From NCBI GenBank assembly GCA_027486675.1, contig JAIXOQ010000017.1, positions 59,986-123,985 of the forward strand: DNA of 64,000 nt, given 5' to 3'. This stretch comes from Pseudomonadota bacterium (GTDB lineage: Bacteria; Bdellovibrionota; UBA1018; CAIMNF01). Below, piece by piece: positions 7,949 through 16,238 of the stretch. The notes below the pieces were generated by a model. The model did no database searches and had not been told where the DNA came from. It worked only from the letters and a program-made list of their open reading frames with translations. The position numbers were made by a program, and so were the translations under genes. Numbering within the stretch: position 1 is the first letter of the stretch; every line of letters begins with the position of its first letter.

Positions 7949-8022
7949 CTTTAAGTAAATAAGACTCCATCAGCTCACCCGACAGAGTTAAGGGTTCGTG
8001 ATGGAGTCTTATTTACTTAAAG
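7949..8022. repeat. Perfect 24-bp inverted repeat with 26-bp loop
   Basis: The left arm 7949-7972 (begins CTTTAAGTAAATAAGA) is exactly complementary to the right arm 7999-8022. The arms are AT-rich and not followed by a T-tract on either strand, so this is not a classical terminator. No flanking target duplication is seen. The stretch of about 430 bp between the antitoxin start and the next gene otherwise holds only the operator, repeat copy A and a promoter. Confidence 0.85.
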
Positions 8023-8128
8023 AGGCTCTTTCCCATTTGAGGGGGCGGGCTAATGCGGAGCGCGGCCGCCCAGGTTTATACAAAAGCATTTCAGGCAATC
8101 GCCAGAATATTTAGGGAGGCCAGAGATG

Positions 8129-8163
8129 TTGACCGTAGTTATCTTATCTGGTACTCACGGTAC
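8129..8163 (+). promoter_or_regulatory. Putative promoter of the 8164 gene, leaderless type
   Basis: TTGACC (8129-8134), 17-bp spacer, TACTCA (8152-8157), then only 6 bp to the ATG at 8164. The layout and boxes resemble the toxin-antitoxin promoter. The expected transcription start is at or next to the start codon. The -10 box is weak. Confidence 0.45.
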
Positions 8164-9078
8164 ATGCTTTCTCAGATAAGATTTTTGTTAGTAGCCGCTT
8201 TACTCGCAACTGTTTGTTCGCCCGTTTATTTTGTTTGGGCGGGCGGAGTCAGCGCAGAAAGAAAGGCAGAGCTCGCTGCCATGATCCCACCGATCTTTGA
8301 CGAAAGCATTTCTGCAGAAGAATTATACGCGATCTGGGAGCCCCTAAACTTTGATGAGAAAGTTAGTTTCTTTTCTCTTATTCCCGAAAGACAAATTATA
8401 ACCGCCAACGCTTTCTCTCGAAGGGCCGATCCCACCGAAAATGATGTCGACCATCGGACGCACACGTTTGAGAACGCTAAAGTTTTCGCGCTTCGCCTCC
8501 TACTCGTTGCAACAGGCCTGAAGTCACCTATTCTACCCGACGAAAATATGCACACTTTTGAGGGGTATTCCAAATATACGAATCGAATTCAATCTCAAAA
8601 CAAGCAGATTGCTACAGACTTGAATCCGATCAATCTAACCTCGGGCGCTAAGGAGCTGTTCAAGGTCCTGGAAACTATATATTCGGCAGAGACTGATAAA
8701 ATTTTTCGAATCATTTGGAACGTATTTAAAGTGGACCGCTTACTCGCTGAAGGCACTACTAAACCGCACAAACCTGAAGAGTTGAGGGAGCAACTCAAAA
8801 CCGACTCTTTGCGAACACGGTATTCCGTTTATGCGTATCTTATCAGCAAGTCATCTGGTGAGCATTTCCATGACGTCCGTTCCATACTTTGGACTATCTC
8901 AAACTCGAAGTATTCCTACCTTCAAGGCTGGATTGGATACGATCCCTCGTTCTTTACCCGTGCTGCTAAGAAATTAATCAAGCAGAGGTTAACACCTGGG
9001 GAACGAGTACTGACCCGCGTATGGAATGGGCTCTCATCAGCCAACCAATTCATATGCGAAATTCTTATCCTAGACTGA
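8164..9078 (+). CDS. Secreted protein of unknown function
   Basis: 304 residues. The start at ATG 8164 places a signal peptide first (hydrophobic residues 6-23, ending VWAGG); the longer frame from 8053 adds 37 residues without signal features. No domain recognised. The mature protein is helical in character and charged, with no conserved cysteine pattern. There is no Shine-Dalgarno sequence; the promoter-like boxes just upstream suggest a leaderless message. Confidence 0.62.
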   Translation: MLSQIRFLLVAALLATVCSPVYFVWAGGVSAERKAELAAMIPPIFDESISAEELYAIWEPLNFDEKVSFFSLIPERQIITANAFSRRADPTENDVDHRTHTFENAKVFALRLLLVATGLKSPILPDENMHTFEGYSKYTNRIQSQNKQIATDLNPINLTSGAKELFKVLETIYSAETDKIFRIIWNVFKVDRLLAEGTTKPHKPEELREQLKTDSLRTRYSVYAYLISKSSGEHFHDVRSILWTISNSKYSYLQGWIGYDPSFFTRAAKKLIKQRLTPGERVLTRVWNGLSSANQFICEILILD

Positions 9079-9152
9079 GAGAGCTACCAGCGGGTACCGG
9101 AGACCAAGCGCCCTATTCAGTCGCTTGGACTTCAAATCAGCAAGTAATATGC

Positions 9153-9183
9153 GGTTCGCCTACCCCTTAACCATCGGCACCAC
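9153..9183. repeat. Degenerate 31-bp direct repeat, copy B
   Basis: Second copy of the repeat at 7903-7933 (26 of 31 identical). It lies between the 8164 gene and the promoter of the next gene. Confidence 0.5.
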
Positions 9184-9214
9184 GTCGGGACTCAGCATCA
9201 GTGCACATAGCCTC

Positions 9215-9249
9215 TTGACATTCTGGCAATATTAGACAATATTTGTCAA
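9215..9249 (+). promoter_or_regulatory. Putative promoter with terminal inverted repeat
   Basis: Consensus -35 TTGACA (9215-9220), 17 bp, AATATT (9238-9243) as -10, 10 bp before the ATG at 9254. TTGACA is mirrored by TGTCAA at 9244-9249, giving a 6-bp inverted repeat around the promoter core. This may be an operator but could be chance. Confidence 0.45.
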
Positions 9250-9253
9250 CTAA

Positions 9254-9712
9254 ATGAGTCGCTTCTCGGTCCTCTATTCACTTGTGATCGCGTGTCTGAC
9301 ACCCGCGCTATGTCAGGCTGTCACGCGGTCAGAGCTCAATCAAATTTTGCAGGATCAATGGCTAGATCTTTCTTCCGTACTCCTCACAGTGGGAGGCGTA
9401 AAGCCCTTTAGCACCCACTCTGTGAGTGAGATAGATGCGGAGGACTTTGATGAGAATGGCGATCATGTTTTCTCCCGAAAGAAAGCTGAGAAACTTATTG
9501 GATATGGATTAAAGATAGAGGCTGCACGTGAACTCGGGCTGATCAAAAACGATAACATTAAGACCTACGTTCACCGCGTTTGGCCTGAAGGGAGAGACCT
9601 TGTAGATATTTTTAACGGCGCGGATGAAATGTTTTCGGACATTTCTCCATTCCCTGAGAAATATCTTTTGAATGATTTAGGAAAAACGATCTGCCATTTG
9701 TCTGCCGAATAG
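9254..9712 (+). CDS. Small secreted protein of unknown function
   Basis: 152 residues with a signal peptide (hydrophobic residues 5-20, LCQA before VTRSELNQ). The segment IDAEDFDENGDHVFSRKKAE resembles an acidic metal-binding loop, but I cannot name a family. There is no Shine-Dalgarno sequence before the ATG; a good -35 and a plausible -10 lie so close that a very short or absent leader is predicted. Confidence 0.6.
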   Translation: MSRFSVLYSLVIACLTPALCQAVTRSELNQILQDQWLDLSSVLLTVGGVKPFSTHSVSEIDAEDFDENGDHVFSRKKAEKLIGYGLKIEAARELGLIKNDNIKTYVHRVWPEGRDLVDIFNGADEMFSDISPFPEKYLLNDLGKTICHLSAE

Positions 9713-9960
9713 AATTAATTGCATTTCTATGATGAAAGTGCAGTTCCAATTCAATTTCAAAACGGGCAAGAAAATTGAGAGAACAAGCGTAACAAGTTGG
9801 TTGCCTTCGTGCCTCGGAATGCACCGTCGTCCCTCCCACAAACGATGACGTTCCAGTAAAGTGATATTGATTGGTGAGCGAAATCCTTTGGATCTTTCGA
9901 TCTTCCTAATCTTGTCCATTTAGAGGAAGGAACCAAATGTGACACAATATAGAGCTCAAC

Positions 9961-10422
9961 ATGAACAAACTACTGCGACATTTTACTCCTGCGACTGTCA
10001 TTCGATGGATCAACTGGTGGCCGCCGTTGTTGGGTGCCGGAATTCGGGTGACGCATTTTGCAGAATCCGAGTGCCGGATCGAAGTCAGTCTGCGTCGTAC
10101 TTGGTACAACACCAATTACCTTGGCTCGCACTTTGGTGGCAGCCTCTACGCGATGTGCGACCCATTCCTAGTGTTTCTCATGCTGAAGCGGCTGGGCAAA
10201 GGCTACATCGTTTGGGACCAGGCAGCCGAGATCCAGTTCATTAAACCTGGAAGAGGCACAGTGCGTGTTAAGTTTCATATCAGCCAAGAACAAGCTGAAG
10301 CCGTTCGTGCAGAAGCCGATGCCGGCCAAAGAGTCAGGCCTGTTTTTGAGGCGGAAGTCATCGCAGATTCAGGAGAAGTCGTAGCGCGGGTGAAGAAGAC
10401 GCTCTACGTGCGTCGGGCTTGA
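9961..10422 (+). CDS. DUF4442-type hotdog-fold thioesterase-like protein
   Basis: 153 residues with the DUF4442/PaaI-like hotdog pattern: RRTWYNTNYLGSHFGGSLYAMCDPFLVFLM (helix carrying the usual HFGG and a downstream acidic residue) and YIVWDQAAEIQFIKPGRGTV. Such proteins are usually acyl-CoA thioesterases; the substrate is unknown. The 248 bp upstream of it contain no gene I can support. It converges with the secreted-protein gene that follows. Confidence 0.75.
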   Translation: MNKLLRHFTPATVIRWINWWPPLLGAGIRVTHFAESECRIEVSLRRTWYNTNYLGSHFGGSLYAMCDPFLVFLMLKRLGKGYIVWDQAAEIQFIKPGRGTVRVKFHISQEQAEAVRAEADAGQRVRPVFEAEVIADSGEVVARVKKTLYVRRA

Positions 10423-10447
10423 ACTGAGAAAAATACTTTAGAATCTA

Positions 10448-11221
10448 TCACTCGGAATTCTTGAATTTCCGCACCAAAACCAATTGGGCTTTTGAGTAAT
10501 TCATAGGATCTGAAAGATCTGGGAGAAAAGCATAGGATACGAACGATGGATCCCTCCGCCCATCAAGGCTGAATGTTGGACTACCAGCTGGCTTATCATC
10601 CATGTGAGCTACAAAATGATGGGTCCAATCTCTAGCAAACGCCTGCGCCGAAACATACTGAAATAGATCTGGGAGATTCGGGTTCCTGAGTACTATCGAA
10701 AGCACCGCTGCCCCATAAAAAGCGGAGTAAGAGCTGAGATCATTCTCAAGCGGCGGCCTCTCCCGATGGAGTTCTAGGTCAGTTTGGCCCTGATCCAACA
10801 AGATGCGCCCTGCATCAGGCAAAGGAAGCACATGAACCTCAATGCGCTCGCCTGGTTCTAAATCCACTTGGCGTTTGAGCTCGGCAGCCAATGTTCGAAG
10901 GTACTTCTCATCCAGCCGGGAACCTGCAACCACCTTCTTATTGATCCGTTTTTGCAAGATCTCACCCTCTGTGGTGGGGGTACCAGGAATCAGCCGAGTC
11001 TGGCTCTCCAGGTAGTCCGCAAGTTGCTCAAGTTTTGTGCCTAAAGCCAGATATTCAGACGGTTCTACCCGATGGGATTCAAGCCGGATGGCACCTCGAG
11101 CTACGACATCACATAAATAACCCTCATTCGCCCTCGCCTCCGATGCACCCAGACACAAAAGGGCGCAAACAAAAGCAAATAAACGAGTGGTAGCATTTTT
11201 TAGATTCAAACCATGCCGCAT
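10448..11221 (-). CDS. Secreted protein of unknown function
   Basis: 257 residues; signal peptide (hydrophobic residues 12-26, SEARA before NEGYLCDVV). No recognised domain. It follows the 11239 gene on the same strand after 17 bp, so the two are probably cotranscribed. Both mature proteins start with a short segment holding a Cys (YLCDVV, WHCHLI), a shared feature of several exported proteins here. This may indicate a divergent family or just similar export signals. Confidence 0.65.
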   Translation of the reverse strand: MRHGLNLKNATTRLFAFVCALLCLGASEARANEGYLCDVVARGAIRLESHRVEPSEYLALGTKLEQLADYLESQTRLIPGTPTTEGEILQKRINKKVVAGSRLDEKYLRTLAAELKRQVDLEPGERIEVHVLPLPDAGRILLDQGQTDLELHRERPPLENDLSSYSAFYGAAVLSIVLRNPNLPDLFQYVSAQAFARDWTHHFVAHMDDKPAGSPTFSLDGRRDPSFVSYAFLPDLSDPMNYSKAQLVLVRKFKNSE

Positions 11222-11238
11222 GGGCGCACTTTATAATG

Positions 11239-12471
11239 CTAAAAATACTTGAGCAATTGATCTTTCATCGCTACGAGCTCTTCAGTATCCAAACCATGCT
11301 CCCCAAAACGATCTAAGGCTCCAGAGTCCTTGTGAGCTTCCATGGACCTTTTTGAAAATGCATTGAGTTCTAAAGACTCTCCTTCAGTTCCAAACCGCTT
11401 CAGCAAACTCCTGATCCCGATGGGTCCTAAGGCAATATTTTGATTTGTTTCAAACCTCACGGTGGCAAACACAAGATCAAGGATGACCTGATAGTCCGGT
11501 GGCAAGCCATCACGCGCAGCCTGGTACTGCTTCATTGTGCGTGCGTAGTTTCCTAAAATGTCCGTCATCCCGTAAGACTTGTTTGCATACATGACGGAGG
11601 TGAAAGCATGTGCAGAACCTAGAAATCGATCTAAACTTGCGCGGAATTTGCGATATAAATTTCCATGGGGTGGCGCAAAACTCACATACTCTACCGGTAA
11701 CCCAATCGTGAGATTGTCCTCATACGGGGTCAAGTTGCGATCCACTGGGATCAGAGCACCGATCCTCGGTACATAGGGCCCGAGCTCTCCCCTACTCTTA
11801 AGTAGCGCATAGATACTGGCCTGCTCGAAGCTGACCACCCGAACAATGCGCCGAAATTCGAAGAACCCATAGTCTTCCTCTTTGTTTTCAGTCGCTAAGG
11901 CCTCTGCAAATGATCCTTCTTTTGCGACGCCAAATGGACCTGAAGGATTCATCAGAATTGCGAGCGAGTTTAAAGCCGCAAATAAAGTTTGATGGTTCGC
12001 AATTCCGGTGGGCGCGGCTCCTTCAAAATAGGTGATCTGGCTCTCCGACAGTCTGAGGAGATCGCGATAGGAATTTAAGACTTCATCCGACTCTCTCTTC
12101 GGGCCTCTCATAATCTGAAGCAAATGAGGATCTACAAGTCGAAACTTCTGAATTCTTGAAGCGATTCCCATCTCCATTTTTGTAATCAGAGGAACCTGAA
12201 GGGCCTCCTTCATTTCGTGGCGCCGAAGCTTCACGAAGTTTTGAAATAAACTCACTAAGGATTCAGGAGCGGGAATGGTCTCTAAGCGGGGCTCTAGAGC
12301 TGTGGAATATACAGCATCAGAAAGCGCATCCAGCGCCGGTTTCATCTCCTCGGGGACCGAAACACCCAGCGAAATCAGATGGCAGTGCCAATCTGTGGCC
12401 CGTGCTGACGCCGGTAGAGTCGTGAACAGAACCAAAAAACACAAAACTCCAGTCCGTAGAGTGTTCAACAA
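11239..12471 (-). CDS. Secreted protein of unknown function
   Basis: 410 residues with a clear signal peptide (hydrophobic residues 8-20, ASARA before TDWHCHL). The body is rich in helical segments and has no catalytic motif I recognise. It heads a probable two-gene operon with the 10448 gene. Upstream, 90 bp separate it from the stop of the diguanylate cyclase. Confidence 0.66.
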   Translation of the reverse strand: MLNTLRTGVLCFLVLFTTLPASARATDWHCHLISLGVSVPEEMKPALDALSDAVYSTALEPRLETIPAPESLVSLFQNFVKLRRHEMKEALQVPLITKMEMGIASRIQKFRLVDPHLLQIMRGPKRESDEVLNSYRDLLRLSESQITYFEGAAPTGIANHQTLFAALNSLAILMNPSGPFGVAKEGSFAEALATENKEEDYGFFEFRRIVRVVSFEQASIYALLKSRGELGPYVPRIGALIPVDRNLTPYEDNLTIGLPVEYVSFAPPHGNLYRKFRASLDRFLGSAHAFTSVMYANKSYGMTDILGNYARTMKQYQAARDGLPPDYQVILDLVFATVRFETNQNIALGPIGIRSLLKRFGTEGESLELNAFSKRSMEAHKDSGALDRFGEHGLDTEELVAMKDQLLKYF

Positions 12472-12561
12472 AATGGATGTTTACTGACATCATTTATAAG
12501 TGCAACTTTTTTATTTGCAGTCTTGGATCTCTCAAAGCGAGCTTAAAATTGAGGAACAAAG

Positions 12562-13497
12562 TTAGCTGACCCTTTTTAAGGGTTGACCTATGAAAGAAGT
12601 CACTACGATATTACGGCCCTGACTTTTGGCATCATAGAGAAGCAAATCAGCTACTTTCAGTATCCCGTCTAAGGTGTTTCCATCTTCGGGAAACGACGCC
12701 ATACCAAAACTTGCAGTGACCTTGCCGAGCGGCTGCGTTGCGCCCTCTGGGATCCGGGACTCTTCTAAAGATTTGCGACAAAGCTCAAGCGCGAACTTTG
12801 CCATCTGAGGACTCATTCCTGGCAATATACACACGAACTCTTCTCCTCCGTAACGAGCGACGAACCCATCTCGCTTTAAAGTCTCCTGAAGAAGTTGTGC
12901 GACAAGAATGAGAACCCTATCCCCTCCTGCATGCCCATGTGTGTCGTTCAGTTTTTTAAAGTGATCTATATCTACAAATGCAACCGACAGCGGGCTCCCG
13001 GAATTCAGCGCCGTGCTGAGCTCCTTCTCTAGGCGCTCTTCTAAGGCCCTGCGGTTAGGCAGGCCCGTGAGCGTATCGGTTAAGGAAAGACTCTTGAGTT
13101 TCTCGTTTGCGGCTTGCAGCAGGACTTGGGCCTTCTTGACTTCCGTCTGATCGTGAAGAAGGACCTGCTCTACTTCAAAATAGTCTTGAATCCTCATGAG
13201 ACTTCTGTCGATTTTGACTTCTACACCATTGTTTAGCCGCGCCTCAATTGCATTGCCCCGGCCAAAAACACCGAGTTCTGTCACCGTTTTTCCCACGAGC
13301 TCAATCGCGGGCATTCCAAACAGCCGACCCGCCGCGGGATTTGCATCAAGCACGGTCCCGCTATTTGGATCTGTCAGCAAAACCCCATCCGGGGTGCGAA
13401 AGAAGAGGTCCGCATAAGAGGCAAGTTCAGGGAGCGAGCCCCCCACGATTCGGTCTTGAAACAAGGACTGCAAGATCGCTTTACGACGGTCGACCAT
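12562..13497 (-). CDS. PAS-GGDEF diguanylate cyclase
   Basis: Makes the second messenger c-di-GMP. The start at ATG 13497 gives 311 residues; the longer frame would run into fumC. An N-terminal PAS domain ([26 protein letters not shown]) is followed by a linker helix and a GGDEF domain with active-site GGEEF, the metal ligand context [11 protein letters not shown] and [13 protein letters not shown]. The inhibitory RxxD site five residues before the motif is absent (KRDG instead), so product feedback by that route is not expected. There is no membrane segment; it is a cytoplasmic sensor. Divergent from fumC across about 78 bp. Confidence 0.92.
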   Translation of the reverse strand: MVDRRKAILQSLFQDRIVGGSLPELASYADLFFRTPDGVLLTDPNSGTVLDANPAAGRLFGMPAIELVGKTVTELGVFGRGNAIEARLNNGVEVKIDRSLMRIQDYFEVEQVLLHDQTEVKKAQVLLQAANEKLKSLSLTDTLTGLPNRRALEERLEKELSTALNSGSPLSVAFVDIDHFKKLNDTHGHAGGDRVLILVAQLLQETLKRDGFVARYGGEEFVCILPGMSPQMAKFALELCRKSLEESRIPEGATQPLGKVTASFGMASFPEDGNTLDGILKVADLLLYDAKSQGRNIVVTSFIGQPLKRVS

Positions 13498-13575
13498 CTT
13501 ATATACTGTATCGGCATAGTCCACTTTGGACTTAAGGGAGAAGCGCCTTGTCGGTCCCCCTGCCCGGCCCCTAAA

Positions 13576-14985
13576 ATGGCCTCTATGGCCAAAACACGAA
13601 TAGAAACCGACACCATGGGCGAAGTCTCCGTCGACTCCACACGCTACTGGGGAGCTCAAACTCAGCGATCCCTTCAGAACTTCACTATTGGGGGCCAAAG
13701 AATGCCGCAGGAGGTCATTGAGGCTTTTGCGATTCTGAAGAAGGGCGCCGCACTGACCAATCTAGATCTCGGCGTACTCGCCCAAGAAAAAGCAACCGTC
13801 ATCGCCCGAGTCTGTGATGAAATCTTAGAGGGCAAATGGAACGACCAATTCCCGCTCGTCGTTTGGCAAACAGGATCCGGCACTCAGTCCAACATGAATG
13901 TGAATGAAGTGATTTCAAATCGATGTATCGAGCTCTTAGATGGAGTCATCGGATCAAAAACGCCTATTCATCCCAACGACGATGTGAACAAGAGCCAAAG
14001 CTCAAATGACACCTTCCCGACGGCCATGCACATTGCGGCCTATCGAGTGCTTGTTCAAAAAACTCTCCCTGCCATCGAATCATTGGCAAATGTTTTGGAA
14101 TCAAAGTCGAAAGCATTCATGGGCATCGTAAAGATCGGTAGAACGCACCTGATGGATGCAACACCTTTGACTCTTGGACAAGAGTTCAGCGGATATGTGC
14201 AGCAACTCAGGAACTCAGTCGCTGCAATCAAAAATACGCTCCCCCACCTTTCAGAACTTGCACTCGGCGGCACCGCTGTCGGCACTGGGCTCAATGCTCC
14301 TCACGGCTACGGAAAGCTTGTGGCAGAAAAGATCGCTGGCTTAACTGGACTTCCCTTCGTGACAGCGCCCAATAAATTTGAAGCCTTAGCGGCACATGAT
14401 GCTTGTGTCGAAGCTTCGGGCGCCCTCAAAAGAACGGCTGTATCCCTGATGAAAATTGCAAACGATATCCGGCTGCTTGCGAGCGGCCCACGCTCTGGCA
14501 TCGGGGAGATCTTAATTCCTGAAAATGAGCCCGGATCATCTATCATGCCTGGCAAAGTGAATCCGACCCAAGCTGAGGCCATGACGATGGTGTGCGCTCA
14601 GGTGATTGGATGCGATGCTGCGATCACAGTAGGCGGGATGAATGGGCACTTTGAGCTCAATGTGTTTAAGCCAGTCATTATTTTTAATCTACTGATGGCG
14701 GCTAACTTGATTGCTGATGCATGCGATTCTTTTGAAAAACACTGTGCAGTCGGAATCGAACCCAACCTCCCTCAAATCAAATCACACTTAGAGAACTCGC
14801 TCATGTTAGTGACTGCGCTCAACACAAAGCTCGGCTATGACAAGTGTGCAAAGATCGCAAAGAAGGCGCACAAAGAGAACAAGACCCTCAGAAATGCTGC
14901 GATTGAGTTAGGGTACCTCACCACGGAACAGTTTGATGCTTGGGTCATTCCGTCTGAGATGGTGGGCGAGACGCAGAAATCTTGA
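13576..14985 (+). CDS. fumC: Fumarate hydratase class II
   Basis: Interconverts fumarate and malate in the TCA cycle. The fumarase/aspartase signature [11 protein letters not shown] is present, as are [14 protein letters not shown] and [10 protein letters not shown]. Starts at 13576 ([10 protein letters not shown]) and 13585 (MAKTRIE) are both possible; the longer frame upstream overlaps the cyclase gene and is not needed. Length 466-469 matches the family. The 3-prime end overlaps the convergent MotB-like gene by 41 bp. Confidence 0.95.
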   Translation: MASMAKTRIETDTMGEVSVDSTRYWGAQTQRSLQNFTIGGQRMPQEVIEAFAILKKGAALTNLDLGVLAQEKATVIARVCDEILEGKWNDQFPLVVWQTGSGTQSNMNVNEVISNRCIELLDGVIGSKTPIHPNDDVNKSQSSNDTFPTAMHIAAYRVLVQKTLPAIESLANVLESKSKAFMGIVKIGRTHLMDATPLTLGQEFSGYVQQLRNSVAAIKNTLPHLSELALGGTAVGTGLNAPHGYGKLVAEKIAGLTGLPFVTAPNKFEALAAHDACVEASGALKRTAVSLMKIANDIRLLASGPRSGIGEILIPENEPGSSIMPGKVNPTQAEAMTMVCAQVIGCDAAITVGGMNGHFELNVFKPVIIFNLLMAANLIADACDSFEKHCAVGIEPNLPQIKSHLENSLMLVTALNTKLGYDKCAKIAKKAHKENKTLRNAAIELGYLTTEQFDAWVIPSEMVGETQKS

Positions 14986-15532
14986 GCCGGAATAGGGTTT
15001 CTTTGCTTGCAGTCGGAGAAGGAAACTCAAGATGCGTACGCCCTAAGATTGCTTCCTCTTCTTCAACGCCGACGCGAGCAGCAATCAGCTCTCTCAGCGC
15101 CTGGGACTCCCGAAGGGATGCCCGCTCCCACTCCCCTAGGTTTTGATGGAGCGACGGGAGCGGGGCTGTTTCTATGGTTAAGTGGGACGACTTAAACTCG
15201 CTGAGCAGACTCACAACAGAATCTAGGACTATATCTCGCATCCGCTCAATCTCGGCTTGATCTGAAGCCTTGCTCCATTCGATGACCAGCGAAATCCCTA
15301 AGACTTTCAGAGAAACACGGCCCAGCACATCTCGGGCACTCAATGAAGATTTGATGCGTTTTTGAAATCTCAAGGCCTCCTCGGATCCAGCCGGAAGCTC
15401 TATGGTTCGAACTTCGACGGACCGGCTACGCGGGCGCACATCGAGCTCGTCATCTAGCTTTTGCCCACCCTGATTCATACCACCTCCGAGCAGAAGGCCT
15501 ACGGCAAGGCTTCGAACATCAAGGATCCTCAC
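14945..15532 (-). CDS. Degenerate MotB/OmpA-like protein
   Basis: 195 residues from a GTG start that overlaps the stop of the MotA-like gene (GTGA). The C-terminal half follows the OmpA/MotB layout: a strand ([14 protein letters not shown]), helix, strand (HLTIETAP), a long helix ([18 protein letters not shown]) and a final strand (LFRLKIS). The residues expected to hold peptidoglycan in MotB (GHTDN and NRRVEI) are replaced. The N-terminus ([17 protein letters not shown]) is a poor transmembrane segment with one Asp. The call rests on pattern and on the MotA-like neighbour. Confidence 0.5.
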   Translation of the reverse strand: MRILDVRSLAVGLLLGGGMNQGGQKLDDELDVRPRSRSVEVRTIELPAGSEEALRFQKRIKSSLSARDVLGRVSLKVLGISLVIEWSKASDQAEIERMRDIVLDSVVSLLSEFKSSHLTIETAPLPSLHQNLGEWERASLRESQALRELIAARVGVEEEEAILGRTHLEFPSPTASKETLFRLKISASRPPSQTE

Positions 15533-16197
15533 GCCTCCTCCGGCGAAGTCCAGGAGCCAAGCTCTGCCACAAGGACATCTGGATGCTTACCTTCAGCGAT
15601 TGCGTGGGCCGCAGACTCCATGATTCTCCAGTCCTTTAAGAGAAGCGCATTTTTAGCTTGCTCTGCTCGGACGACAAAGATTTCAAAGACCGCTGCCACC
15701 AGCAGCCCCAGGCAAAGGGGTATCAGATAAACCTTTCCATCCAAGCGATACGCACACCAAACGGCAGTAATCACCCCTGCATTTAAGAAATGATCTTTCA
15801 TGGACGAAAGGCCTAAGCCCCTTTGTTGAATCACAAATAAAACTTTTTCTTTCTCCGCATGGATGATGGAGAAGAGTGCCTGAGGATCGTACCCCTTCAC
15901 CTTTAACTCAAGCGCCTGCTTCACAAGAGGAGAGCGAAGTTGATCCTTCATTGCCTCTGCTTGAATCAACCCATTCTGACGGATTTGTGTGAGCAGTACT
16001 GTCAGTTCACGCATAAACTCAGCGACTGAAATCACCAGAGGGCTAACTGCCTGTGGCTTCAGTTTGACTAAGCCACCGAGCGCAAGAATCGTAAAAAGCA
16101 CGCAAGCGGCCAAAATACTTTCATTGCCTGAAGAACCTCTCAGCCAAAAATCGACCCCACCGGCAAATAAAATCGCAATCAAAAATGAAGCAGTCAT
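15529..16197 (-). CDS. MotA-like membrane protein (divergent stator subunit)
   Basis: 222 residues from ATG 16197 (GTG 16224 possible). Four hydrophobic segments in MotA order: about residues 4-18, 27-44, 137-150 and 157-177. Between segments 2 and 3 the text matches MotA: ELTVLLTQIRQNGL, SPLVKQALELKVKGYDPQALFSII. The end LLLKDWRIMESAAHAIAEGKHPDVLVAEL matches the MotA C-terminal region. The conserved proline region before TM3 (P-x-FG) reads NAGVIT instead. It may be a repurposed ion-channel subunit or decaying stator. It lies just after dnaE2 on the same strand. Confidence 0.6.
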   Translation of the reverse strand: MTASFLIAILFAGGVDFWLRGSSGNESILAACVLFTILALGGLVKLKPQAVSPLVISVAEFMRELTVLLTQIRQNGLIQAEAMKDQLRSPLVKQALELKVKGYDPQALFSIIHAEKEKVLFVIQQRGLGLSSMKDHFLNAGVITAVWCAYRLDGKVYLIPLCLGLLVAAVFEIFVVRAEQAKNALLLKDWRIMESAAHAIAEGKHPDVLVAELGSWTSPEEA

Positions 16198-16238
16198 GTG
16201 CAAAAGCTTAACTGGAGATCTCACCCAAAAGCGAGGCT

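Noticed and set aside
7856..7957. Remnant of a coding frame reading FAGKVGFAYFFAFGTTPLL
   Set aside because: No start codon or ribosome site and a stop shortly upstream; similarity to anything known not evident.
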